A stretch of 64,000 nucleotides of DNA, taken from JADFXI01 sp963784135 (GTDB taxonomy: Bacteria > Nitrospirota > Thermodesulfovibrionia > Thermodesulfovibrionales > Dissulfurispiraceae). Shown here in pieces: positions 21,180-29,800 of the stretch; position 1 is the first letter of the stretch, and each line of letters begins with the position of its first letter. The translations under genes and the position numbers were made by a program. Where the stretch lies: NCBI GenBank assembly GCA_963784135.1, contig CAWAQG010000003.1:268835-332834 (forward strand), given 5' to 3'. The notes under the pieces were generated by a model that saw nothing but the letters and a program-made list of their open reading frames with translations, was not told where the DNA came from and did not search any database.

Positions 21180-21653
21180 CTATTCAAGAGTCTTCATGAC
21201 CGCTTCAGTTACATCCCCGAATCTCAATACCTTGCCCTTGTGGTCTCTCCTGAACGCAGAAGCGTCTGTCTCTTTAAGGAACGGTATCAATTCCCTGCCC
21301 ATCGGACCGTAGACATCGCTGCCCAGGACATAATAAGCCTTGCGGCCGTCAATAAAGGTAAGGTTGTAGTATTCATGCACATATATGGAATCTATGTCAT
21401 TTATTTTTTTTGAAGGGTTGTACTTCTTCATATTGAGGTAATACCTGAACATGTCCTTGGGCCCATCGAAGACCGCATATGTGCCGTCCTTGAAAATTAT
21501 CTCTGCCAGCATTTCAGGGAACTTTGCCACAAACATGCCGCATACCGGGCATTTGTCTTTTTCCGTAGGCGTTACCGGCTTTTTTTCGGCGGCTGCCGGA
21601 GACGCAGCGAAAACAAAAACACATATGATTGGGACCAGACGCCTCAAAAACAT
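21180..21653 (-). CDS. nosL: NosL family copper-binding protein
   Basis: This 157-residue secreted protein has a signal peptide ending near Ala-Ala-Ala-Glu (residues 20-23). The NosL signature KCPVCGMFV follows, with Cys35, Cys38 and Met40 as likely Cu(I) ligands, then a NosL alpha-beta repeat (VFDGPKDMFRYYL, YYVLGSDVYGPMG). Unlike many NosL proteins there is no lipobox Cys at the cleavage site, so it is probably soluble in the periplasm or held by its signal. NosL supplies copper to nitrous-oxide reductase in denitrifiers. No nosZ or nosDFY is in this window; the partner here is a MacB-type ABC unit. It heads a five-gene minus-strand operon. Confidence 0.85.
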   Translation of the reverse strand: MFLRRLVPIICVFVFAASPAAAEKKPVTPTEKDKCPVCGMFVAKFPEMLAEIIFKDGTYAVFDGPKDMFRYYLNMKKYNPSKKINDIDSIYVHEYYNLTFIDGRKAYYVLGSDVYGPMGRELIPFLKETDASAFRRDHKGKVLRFGDVTEAVMKTLE

Positions 21654-21673
21654 AATATCCCTCCTATTTTAAA

Positions 21674-21787
21674 GAACGTGAAACGTAAAAAACCGTGAAT
21701 CGTGAGACGTGAATCGTGAATGGTAACATATAATACACGTGTTTGCTTTTTCTCACGTCTCACGGTTCACGATTCACGGTTTTTTTC
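21674..21787. repeat. Dispersed GTGAATCGTGAA-type inverted repeat, locus B1
   Basis: The left arm (21674-21720) is built of degenerate 6-7 base units such as AACGTGAA, ACCGTGAATC and GTGAGACGTG. The right arm (21752-21787) is the reverse complement, with AAAAAACCGTGAATCGTGA as the shared stem. A second locus of the same family is at 34361-34446. Here the right arm encodes the last residues and stop codon of the TlpA-like gene. Confidence 0.75.
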
Positions 21788-22329
21788 AGTTGTTCCAGCA
21801 CCAGTTCCTCAAATACCGTCTGGCCGGCTTCACCCAGTATCTTCTGCCTGATTATTCCGTTGCGGTCAATTATAAAGGTTATCGGCAAACCGGTAACGCC
21901 ATACCGCTTTGTGACCACTGTGCCCGGATCGAGGAGCACGGGATATGAGATTTTAATCCCGTTTACGAACTTCACCACAGCGGCCCTTTCCTGCCCTATA
22001 TTAACGGCAAGAATGACCAGCCCCTTGTCCTTATATTTATTGTATACCTTTTCTATTACAGGCATCTCCTCGGCGCAGGACTTGCACCAGTCGGCCCAGA
22101 AACGTATGGCGACCACTTTGCCCTTCAGGTCTTCGGGGAATCTCCACGTCTTTCCGTTAATATCCGATAGTGAAAAGGCCGGGGCGGTCTGGCCGGTCCG
22201 CAGAATGACCTTTTGGTCTGAACATCCGCAAAGCAATCCGAAGAGCAGGACAAAAGAACCGGCAAGCAACAACGTGCGCAAATATCCCATGAAACTTCCC
22301 CGAACAAGCCCGCCTGTTTCCTGACGCAT
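21760..22329 (-). CDS. TlpA-like thioredoxin-fold lipoprotein
   Basis: This periplasmic thiol-disulfide protein has a membrane-anchored N-terminus and a thioredoxin fold. The active site is WCKSC in FWADWCKSCAEEMP, and the cis-Pro loop is VTGLPITFIID, both typical of TlpA/ResA reductases of cytochrome c maturation. The hydrophobic leader ends in LLCGC, a plausible lipobox. A longer frame opens at 22422; I choose 22329 because GGAGGGGGAG stands just ahead of it. A start at 22290 is also possible. The C-terminal residues KKTVNREP are encoded inside the B1 repeat, so the natural end may have been replaced by the repeat. Confidence 0.85.
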   Translation of the reverse strand: MRQETGGLVRGSFMGYLRTLLLAGSFVLLFGLLCGCSDQKVILRTGQTAPAFSLSDINGKTWRFPEDLKGKVVAIRFWADWCKSCAEEMPVIEKVYNKYKDKGLVILAVNIGQERAAVVKFVNGIKISYPVLLDPGTVVTKRYGVTGLPITFIIDRNGIIRQKILGEAGQTVFEELVLEQLKKTVNREP

Positions 22330-22441
22330 ACTCCCCCTCCTGTTGTCGCACATTTTTTCGGTGCAGAAGGCCATTAATATCCTTTTTGATATTATGCCAT
22401 AAATTGTCGGACTTTCAGTCAATTTTTTAGGAATGCATCCA

Positions 22442-22470
22442 TTGATAACTTCCTCTTTCTGTGCTATTTT
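22442..22470 (+). promoter_or_regulatory. Sigma-70-type promoter of pncAB
   Basis: TTGATA (22442-22447) is followed after 17 bp by TATTTT (22465-22470). The expected start site is about 14 nt ahead of ATG 22491, leaving room for the AAGAGGT ribosome-binding site at 22477-22483. Confidence 0.6.
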
Positions 22471-22490
22471 ACTCTCAAGAGGTAGCCATC

Positions 22491-23075
22491 ATGAAAATTC
22501 CGCTTGCTTCCGGAGACGCCCTGATCGTTGTGGACGTGCAGAACGATTTCCTGCCGGGCGGCAGCCTTGCTGTGCCCATGGGCGATGAGGTAGTCCCGGT
22601 ACTCAACCGCTACAGTGCGCTGTTTCATTCCCTGCGGCTGCCGATTTTCGCCACGCGCGACTGGCACCCGCCTGATCATTGCTCCTTTCGCCGGCAAGGC
22701 GGCCCGTGGCCGCCGCACTGCATCGCCGGAACGCCGGGTGCTGCATTCCCCGCCCTGTTGGCGCTGCCCGACGAGGTCAGAATCATTTCCAAGGCCGTTA
22801 CCGCAGAGAAGGATGTCTATTCCGGCTTTGGCGGCACCCGGCTCAACGAGTTGCTGCAATCTTCCGGCGTGCGGCGGGTGTTCGTCGGCGGACTCGCCAC
22901 CGATTACTGTGTACTCGGGACGGTCAAGGATGCTCTGCTCTACAACTACGCCGCCTTCGTTCTTGTGGATGCGGTGCGTGCGGTCAACGTGCAGCCGGAT
23001 GACGGCCTGCACGCGCTGGAAGAAATGGTGCGTCTCGGCGCAGTAACAATCGACATCGAGGCGCTCGCGGCATGA
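22491..23075 (+). CDS. pncA: Nicotinamidase
   Basis: This 194-residue isochorismatase-fold enzyme converts nicotinamide to nicotinate in NAD salvage. The catalytic triad is Asp15 (VVDVQNDF), Lys101 (IISKAV) and Cys140 (LATDYCVLGT). The metal-site text ATRDWHPPDH (Asp57, His59, His63) is intact. A frame opens at 22461, but ATG 22491 has a ribosome-binding site and starts the conserved fold. The stop overlaps pncB by 4 nt (ATGA), and both enzymes act in sequence. The pair has higher GC and a stronger bias for G/C third bases than its neighbours, suggesting acquisition from a GC-rich donor. Confidence 0.93.
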   Translation: MKIPLASGDALIVVDVQNDFLPGGSLAVPMGDEVVPVLNRYSALFHSLRLPIFATRDWHPPDHCSFRRQGGPWPPHCIAGTPGAAFPALLALPDEVRIISKAVTAEKDVYSGFGGTRLNELLQSSGVRRVFVGGLATDYCVLGTVKDALLYNYAAFVLVDAVRAVNVQPDDGLHALEEMVRLGAVTIDIEALAA

Positions 23076-24421
23076 AAACGCTGTCCAGTCCGCTGCTGAC
23101 TGACCAGTACCAGCTCACCATGCTGCAGAGCTACCTTGAGCACGGCATGGAAGAAACCGCAGTATTCGAATTCTTCGTGCGCAAACTGCCGCCGGGGCGG
23201 AATTTCCTGGTTGCGGCGGGGCTTGAACAAGTATTGGATTTTCTCGAGAACATCAACTTTTCATTAGAGGAATTGGCGTGGCTTTCAACCCGTTATGCGC
23301 CGGCCACCATCTCCTATCTGCAACAATTCAGCTTCAGCGGCGATGTGCATGCCATGGCAGAAGGTACAGTGTTCTTTCCCGACCAGCCCATCCTGCGGAT
23401 AACCGCCGAACTGCCTCAGGCGCAGCTCGTCGAATCGCGCATCATGAACCTGCTGCATTATGAAACGCTGATCGCCTCCAAGGCCGTCCGCTCGGTGCTG
23501 GAGGCGCCGGACAAGCTGCTGGTGGATTTCGGTCTGCGCCGGGCGCATGGCGCCGAAGCGGGGCTGCTTGCCGCACGGGCGAGTTACCTCGCGGGATTTT
23601 CCGGGACCGCCACCGTGCTGGCCGGCATGCTGTACGGCATACCGCTGTTCGGCACCATGTCGCATTCCTACGTCCAGGCGCACGGCGACGAAGCAGCAGC
23701 GTTCGAGCATTTCGCACTCTCCCATCCGGGCAACGCTGTCCTGCTGATTGACACCTACGACACCGAGGCTGCCGCTGCCAGGGTGGTTGCCCTGGGGCGC
23801 AAGCTTCGCGGGGAAGGCATCAGCATCATAGGCGTGCGCATTGATAGCGGCGATCTCGCGGCCCATGCGCGCAAAGTGCGCCGCATCCTGGACGACGGCG
23901 GCCTTGAGACGGCAACGATCTTCGCGAGCGGCAACCTTGACGAATACCGGCTGCATGCCCTGCTGTCCGCGGGCGCGCCGATAGACGGCTTCGGCATCGG
24001 CACAGCGCTGGACACTTCCAGCGATGCGCCGGCTCTGGACTGCGCCTACAAGTTGCAGGAATACGCCGGCAGGCCGCGCCGCAAACGCTCCGAGGGTAAG
24101 GCCACCTTGCCGGGCAGGAAACAGGTGTACCGGAACTACGGTGCAGACGGCCGCATGAAGGGCGATGTGGTGGCGCTGGAAAGCGGCGATGCGCAAGACG
24201 GCGAGCCGCTGCTGCGTCAGGTGATGCGCGCCGGGCGGCGCATACATGCGGACATGCGGCTGGATAAATTGCGCCGGCAGACCCTGGCTGGATATGCACG
24301 CCTGCCGCAAGCACTGGCCACTATCGAGGCTGCGCCTGTCTATCCGGTGACGATCTCCCGGACATTGCAGGCACTGGCAAGCCAGGTGGACAAGGAAAAC
24401 CCGGAGCCGGGCGACCAATAG
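23072..24421 (+). CDS. pncB: Nicotinate phosphoribosyltransferase
   Basis: This 449-residue enzyme joins nicotinate and PRPP to nicotinate mononucleotide, the step after PncA. Family text runs from LLTDQYQLTMLQSYLEHG at the start to the phosphoribosyl-binding barrel. VDFGLRRAHG contains the conserved FG-R-R segment, MSHSYVQAHG the catalytic His region, and VRIDSGDLAAHARKVR and FGIGTALDTS the phosphate-binding loops. It is coupled to pncA by an ATGA overlap. Third-position G/C is very high compared with flanking genes. A hairpin spanning its last codons and stop may terminate the transcript. Confidence 0.94.
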   Translation: MKTLSSPLLTDQYQLTMLQSYLEHGMEETAVFEFFVRKLPPGRNFLVAAGLEQVLDFLENINFSLEELAWLSTRYAPATISYLQQFSFSGDVHAMAEGTVFFPDQPILRITAELPQAQLVESRIMNLLHYETLIASKAVRSVLEAPDKLLVDFGLRRAHGAEAGLLAARASYLAGFSGTATVLAGMLYGIPLFGTMSHSYVQAHGDEAAAFEHFALSHPGNAVLLIDTYDTEAAAARVVALGRKLRGEGISIIGVRIDSGDLAAHARKVRRILDDGGLETATIFASGNLDEYRLHALLSAGAPIDGFGIGTALDTSSDAPALDCAYKLQEYAGRPRRKRSEGKATLPGRKQVYRNYGADGRMKGDVVALESGDAQDGEPLLRQVMRAGRRIHADMRLDKLRRQTLAGYARLPQALATIEAAPVYPVTISRTLQALASQVDKENPEPGDQ

Positions 24422-24440
24422 CGGCTCCGGGTGTATTTTG
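24399..24440. terminator. Hairpin between pncB and the FKBP gene, probably bidirectional terminator
   Basis: ACCCGGAGCCG (24399-24409) and CGGCTCCGGGT (24422-24432) form a perfect 11-bp stem with a 12-nt loop that contains the pncB stop codon. It is followed by GTATTTTG on the plus strand and TTTTCC on the minus strand. The T runs are short, so the efficiency is uncertain. Confidence 0.55.
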
Positions 24441-24471
24441 TTCTGCTATTCAGACAGTAAGGCGTAACCGG

Positions 24472-25173
24472 TTATTTTTCTATCGAAAGAAGTTCGATCT
24501 CAAATATAAGAGTTGAGTTCGGCCCTATAATTTGACCTGCCCCTCTGTTTCCGTAAGCGAGATTGGCGGGTATAAAAACCTCCCACTTCGAGCCGACTTT
24601 CATCAATTGCAGCGCCTCGGTCCAGCCGGGAATGACTTTGTCGACCTGGAATGCCGCAGGCGTTCCCCGTTTATAGGAGCTGTCAAACTCTGTACCGTCA
24701 ATAAGCGTACCTTTGTAATTGACCTTGACCTTGTCTGTTGCTTTTGGAGTTTTCTCTGTGCCTTCTTTTAACACCTTATATTGAAGACCGCTCGGTCTTG
24801 TGATTACTCCCTCTTTTTTCTTGTTTTCCGCAAGGAAGGTTTCGCCTGCTTTTTCGTTCCTGGAAGACATCTCCTTCATACGCTCCGTCTGCTTCGCAGC
24901 CAGGCTTTTCTGGAAACCTGCCAGGACTTCATGCATTTCCTGTTCAGTCAGGGCCGGCTTTGTACCGGTTAGACCTGACTTGAAGGCCTCGTTTATAGTG
25001 TTCGCATCAACGTCGATAGACTGCTCTTTAAAAAAACCGGCCATGCTGCTGCCTTGCGAATATCCGATACTGTAACTCAGTTTTTCCTTCTCACTCATTT
25101 CCTTTTTATCCTGCGCGACAGCCGGCCCCGCAAAAAGGGCAAGGCTTAATACTGCAATGACAAATGCTCTCAT
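24472..25173 (-). CDS. FKBP-type peptidyl-prolyl cis-trans isomerase (FkpA/Mip-like)
   Basis: This 233-residue periplasmic folding catalyst has a signal peptide (cleavage near AVAQ, residue 21) and a helical N-terminal dimerisation domain (KEKLSYSIGYSQGSSM, ending in the ALTEQEMHEVLAGFQ region). A C-terminal FKBP domain follows, with VKVNYKGTLIDGTEFDSSY, the proline-pocket text VIPGWTEALQLMKVGSKW, and the end ANLAYGNRGAG...LIFEIELLSIEK. This is the FkpA/Mip/FklB layout at normal length. A GAAAGGAG ribosome-binding site and a TATAAT box (25220-25215, minus) lie upstream. Confidence 0.93.
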   Translation of the reverse strand: MRAFVIAVLSLALFAGPAVAQDKKEMSEKEKLSYSIGYSQGSSMAGFFKEQSIDVDANTINEAFKSGLTGTKPALTEQEMHEVLAGFQKSLAAKQTERMKEMSSRNEKAGETFLAENKKKEGVITRPSGLQYKVLKEGTEKTPKATDKVKVNYKGTLIDGTEFDSSYKRGTPAAFQVDKVIPGWTEALQLMKVGSKWEVFIPANLAYGNRGAGQIIGPNSTLIFEIELLSIEK

Positions 25174-25260
25174 GTAATTTAACTCCTTTCAAAATTTTTT
25201 ATATCCAAGGGAATATTATATCATTAAACTAAACACAACAAAATATCAACGTTGGAAACT

Positions 25261-25436
25261 TTGACGCTCTCGCAAAAAGTCGTCATACCTGCGAAAACGG
25301 GGTGTGGGAGGCGGGTCAGGGCAAACGCACTATGCGCCGGAAAGCCGAAATTTTCGTCATGCCCGAAGTTCTTAATCGGGCATCCAGACACAAATAATCT
25401 GGATTCCCGCTAACGGACTGCGGGAATGACGACTTA
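25261..25436. repeat. MITE-like element, locus C1
   Basis: The left end TTGACGCTCTCGCAAAAAGT followed by CGTCATACC, and the right end GCGGGAATGACGACTTATAA, form imperfect inverted termini. Inside lie smaller hairpins (CCCGAAG...ATCGGGCATCC and GGATTCCCGC...GCGGGAATGAC). The left end closely matches the start of a second element at 52001-52169. No coding capacity. It fills most of the 455-bp gap between the FKBP gene and the GtrA fusion gene. Confidence 0.5.
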
Positions 25437-25511
25437 TAAGCCTAAATTTTGGAGTTTATGGCAATATTGCAGTTAGTTTTTACTCGAAAAACACATAGTG
25501 CGTTTGCCCTG
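25317..25511. repeat. 18-bp inverted repeat around part of the C1 element
   Basis: CAGGGCAAACGCACTATG (25317-25334) and its exact reverse complement CATAGTGCGTTTGCCCTG (25494-25511) face each other about 160 bp apart, each next to GGCGGG. They could be the ends of a nested small element or the arms of a large hairpin. The rest of the gap up to 25628 shows nothing else I can name. Confidence 0.6.
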
Positions 25512-25628
25512 GGAGGCGGGTATCCATGTGCAAACAACTATCGGATAGTTTATCATACATATAATTGTCTTTAAATAAAAAAAGTTTCGGGTTTTTTACT
25601 ATGACAATTCGGCTGATGCGGGAGTTCA

Positions 25629-26774
25629 ATGAGAAAGGTTATACCTCAGGAATACGCTGTTTTTTTTAAATATGCGGTTGTAGGGTGCATAGGAACAGCG
25701 CTCGACCTCGGGACCCTCTACATATTCGTCGGTCTTTTGCACCTTCATCTGCTTTTATCTACCGCAATGTCTTTTGTGCTGGCGGTAATTAATAATTTTC
25801 TTCTGAACAAATACTGGACCTTCCAAAATAAAAGCGCCAATATCAGAAAGCAATTTATAAAATTTCTGATTGTATCGGTGTTGGGGCTTTTTCTGACCGA
25901 AGCCTGTATGGCATTTTTCGTATATGTATTGAATATCTGGTACATGGCAGCCAAGCTTATTACCTCCGGCCTGGTTTTGGCCTGGAACTTTCTGGCCAAT
26001 AAATACTGGACTTTTAAAGACCGGATTTTCTACATACCCAAAATAGAAAAATATGACTATGATGTAAGCATCATCATTCCCGCCTATAATGAGGAAGGTC
26101 GCATAGAGGCAACGCTCAGGGCTATCCATCGTTTTTTTCATGGCAAGCCGTTGACAAGGCAGGTAATCGTTGTTAATGACGGCAGCAGGGACAATACCGC
26201 GGAGGTTTTAGATGTCCTCCGCGAGGAGATTACGGATTTGACCGTTATTTCGAATAGTCCGAATCGCGGTAAAGGTTATGCAGTTAAAAAAGGGGTGGAA
26301 GCGAGCCGTGGAGAATATATTCTCTTTGCCGATGCAGACAACGCTACTCCCATCGAAGAGTTTGAAAAGTTCTATCCTCTTTTAAAAAATAATAAGGTAG
26401 TCATAGGGTCACGCTATCTTTCAGAAAGCAATGTAGTGGTCGGGCAGCCCTGGTACCGGGTGCTGATCGGGAGGATAGGAAACATGCTGATTCAATTTCT
26501 CCTGCTGGAAGGGGTCAGGGACACCCAATGCGGGTTCAAGGCGTTTCAGCATGAAGCGGCAAGAGAAATATTCAGCCGCATGCGGATAAACGGTTTCGGG
26601 TTTGACATAGAAATTCTCTCCATCGCCCGTCTTTTAAACTTTCCTGTCAGGGAGGTGCCGGTCAGCTGGTTTAATTCTTCGGAGAGCAGGATCAGACCTC
26701 TCAGGGACGCAATCAGGACCTTTGGAGAGTTGGTTTATATAAAGCTTAATCTTTGGGGCGGCAGGTATTGTTAG
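25629..26774 (+). CDS. GtrA-like membrane domain fused to a family 2 glycosyltransferase
   Basis: The 381-residue protein has two parts. Residues 1-135 form a four-helix GtrA domain (FFKYAVVGCIGTALDLGTLY, with the paired NKYWTFQ/NKYWTFK motifs). Residues from about 145 form a GT2 domain of the dolichyl-phosphate glucosyltransferase type: IIIPAYNEEGRI for the nucleotide, the FADADNATP acidic motif for the metal, and DTQCGFKAF for the acceptor loop. GtrA proteins are thought to flip or position polyprenyl-linked sugars, and Alg5/GtrB-like enzymes make them, so the fusion joins two steps of one pathway. No partner glucosyl-acceptor enzyme is adjacent. Confidence 0.9.
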   Translation: MRKVIPQEYAVFFKYAVVGCIGTALDLGTLYIFVGLLHLHLLLSTAMSFVLAVINNFLLNKYWTFQNKSANIRKQFIKFLIVSVLGLFLTEACMAFFVYVLNIWYMAAKLITSGLVLAWNFLANKYWTFKDRIFYIPKIEKYDYDVSIIIPAYNEEGRIEATLRAIHRFFHGKPLTRQVIVVNDGSRDNTAEVLDVLREEITDLTVISNSPNRGKGYAVKKGVEASRGEYILFADADNATPIEEFEKFYPLLKNNKVVIGSRYLSESNVVVGQPWYRVLIGRIGNMLIQFLLLEGVRDTQCGFKAFQHEAAREIFSRMRINGFGFDIEILSIARLLNFPVREVPVSWFNSSESRIRPLRDAIRTFGELVYIKLNLWGGRYC

Positions 26775-26834
26775 TCGACTATAGTTGGGGGCACCTCAAA
26801 AACTCCTCAGTTTCACGATTTTTATTATGCCAGG

Positions 26835-29800
26835 TCATCTAACCGCCATTGTGTATCCAACAGCGGACTTCGGCATGTTATAAGCGCCGAAATCGCAGCT
26901 ATAGACCGTCCATGCCTGCGTGGGGTCGCTCGCATACGTCGAGGAAGTCCAGTAAAATTGAGAGTCCTCAAAGGTCGTGAAGACCACCGGTCCCGTGATG
27001 TCGTTTAGGTTACGAGTGTAAGCGCCGTCGTAGAAAGCGGCGATAGAGAATGTAACAGAGCGTACAGCGAGGCTCAGCATCTCGAAACGGTTCGGCATTC
27101 TCCATTGGCCGGCGGTCGAGCCGTCCATCAAGCCGCACTGGCCGCTCGCAAGATTGTTGACAGCTGATACGGTGTCCGCCCATGACCCCTGAATGCAATT
27201 CGCCTGCTTCAGCCAGGTCAAACCTGTCACGGTGTCGGAGAGTGTTCCGTCCCCATTGTCGATCAACCTCGGGCTGGTTAGAGGCCTTGAGTTAACCAAG
27301 CTGGCGCTGTCTCCGGAAACCGGCTGATCCACACAAACATTGGGGTCGCCGGCCATGCAAACATACGACCCCTCGCAAAACGGGGAGGTATGGTATGAGT
27401 CGTCCCCTGTGGCCATAACATAGTACTCACCGGTTGCTTGAAGATTAATTGCTCCTGCCGGACCGGATTTCACTGCCCACAATGAATTCAGTGAGGCTGT
27501 CCTGTCGTTGTTGTAACTGCCGTCCGGCCCGTTTATCCATCGCCCATCCGTAAATCGGATGGCCATTGCAAACGTGGCAGTCCCGCCTTCATTAGCAAAA
27601 TTCCAGGGAGTTGAGGCCATATAGCTGGAGGACGACCAGTAGGCATTGGCGAGGTTGACATTGATAAAAGGGCTCCCGCTCGAAACAGACGGATTGCTTT
27701 GCGAAATGTCCACAATGCTTTCGACTTCGTTAGCGTTCGGCATCCTCCATTGGCCGGCGGTTGAACCGTCAGTCAATCCGCACTGGCCGCTCGCAAGCTG
27801 GTTGGCTTCAGTCAGAGCATCATACCAGTTGCTCGGGGCGAAACATCCTGCGTTCTTCATCCAGACCAGACCGGTCAGGCCGTCCGTCACTGTGCCGTCA
27901 TTATTGTCGGTAAACCGCAGTCCCGGCCACGCAACCCCCTTGTTTGCGGAGGCATCGTCGCCGCTCGCATAACTTATTGCCTGTCCCGTTCTCGGAACGC
28001 TGACGACTTTATCACCAGGCCGGTACGCGGTGAAGTCAGCGCCGCTCACCGGAGTTGTCGGTACGCTCTTAAAGTGAATGACGGTCCTGTCCAGGCCATT
28101 ATAACCGGCGTCGATTATACCGCAGGAGGCCCCGCAGTTAAGGGACGGATAAAACCCGAATCCCGCCTTGTCCGGAAAGATTTGATAATCGCTGCCACCC
28201 AATGTCGTGAACGAATATGTACCGTTTGCATCGGTGGTGGTTGTTGTCCCGTTGTTGCAATTTGTGTCGTAAGCCGTGATCGTAACCCCGGATATTGGCG
28301 CGCCCCGCAAGTCGGCTATAATGCCTGAAACAACACGAGTGGACGGGCCTCCCTTGGAGAGTGCTTCAAAATTCTGACCGGTTAAATTGGACCCATTTAC
28401 AGTCACACTACTGACTACGGGGCTAAAGTTATAACACGCCGAGGTAACGGTAACCCTGTAAGAGCCGTTGGCCACACCTGTGAAGACATAATTGCCGTTG
28501 CTGTCTGTCGTTGTAACAACGCAATTGACGGTTGGCGTATTGCCCGGCACGCTGTAAGAAACAGGAAAGCCCGACATAGGCATTCCATTGAATGTTACGG
28601 TCCCTGATATGGAATAGGTCTGGACACCGCCGGAGCAACCGGCGGTTGGGCCGCTGCCTGAACCAACGCAACTCCATGTCCATGGCCCACTGCCGCTGAC
28701 CGCACTCGCTGTTCCGGCGCTGCATAGATTAGTTGATGGCGCTGTGGTATAAGGTCCTCCATTGGATGTCCCGCAGGCGCCATTCACATTTGGAACACCT
28801 GTAAAATTCGGGACTGTTACATTCGCGTTGTTTACCGATATCGTTGTGTTTGAGGGGCTGAAACTATACCCGGACGAAGATGGCGTAATAGTATAATTTC
28901 CGTTAGTCAAGCCGCCAAAGCTGTAATTACCGCCGCTGTCCGTCGTGGTACTTGCTCCGCTCACACTAACGATAACGCCCTGCAGACCTGTTCCATTGGA
29001 TGCTATGGTCCCTGATACGGAATAAGTCGCGCCGAGAGACACACTCGCCGCGGCAGTTGCACCGCATGAAAGCAGAAACGTAGTTGTGTGTGCAGCATAC
29101 CCTGTCGCAGACACATTTACTTTTATGGGAGTAGTCTGGTTCTGGTTCGATGACAGTCCTGTAAAGGTGGCCGACCCCGCTGCATTTGTTGTCCCTGTCT
29201 GTGCGCCTGCTGTGACTATAGCACTCTGAATCGGCCGACCTGTCCCCGAATCGGTCACAGTCACATTGAGCGCCGCCGTTGTGCATGCAGTTGTCGGACA
29301 ATAGTCGCTCAAAAATGCCCTGAACAGGAAGGCAGCCATCTCGTCCCTTGTTACGGGAAGCGACGGACAATAATTTATACTGCCGTCAGCGTTGGTCCCG
29401 CACCCCTGAGTTATTCCCAACTCATACAGCTTCTGTATGTACGGGAAAAAATCATCTGATAAAGGCACATCTTTGAAATAAGGCGTAGTAGACGAGCAGG
29501 GGACCGAGTTTCCGTGTAGTCCTCCGTTGCAAGTGGGGTTATAGCCATATCCCAACGACCTTATCAAAAAAGCGGCCATCTGGTCCCTTGTCACTGAATC
29601 CGACGGGCCATAGCTGCCATTTTCGTAACCCGTCGTTATGCCCAATTGTTTCAGCTCCATTACATACGGACAATCAGGGTCGCTGCTGCTCACATCGAGG
29701 AACGGTATGCCGGTGCCGCCGTAGACTGCGGCGTTGGTGCAGTAGTCCGAGGGCGGTTCACCGGCCGCTGACCTGACAAGAAATGCAGCCATCTGGTCCC

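Noticed and set aside
21674..21787. CRISPR array
   Set aside because: The units are 6-10 bases, degenerate and arranged as two inverted arms; there are no regular spacers and no cas genes in the window.
23285..24418. 377-codon open frame on the minus strand opposite pncB
   Set aside because: Antisense frames stay open in GC-rich genes; the product has Cys/Arg/His-rich text without family features, while pncB on the other strand is certain.
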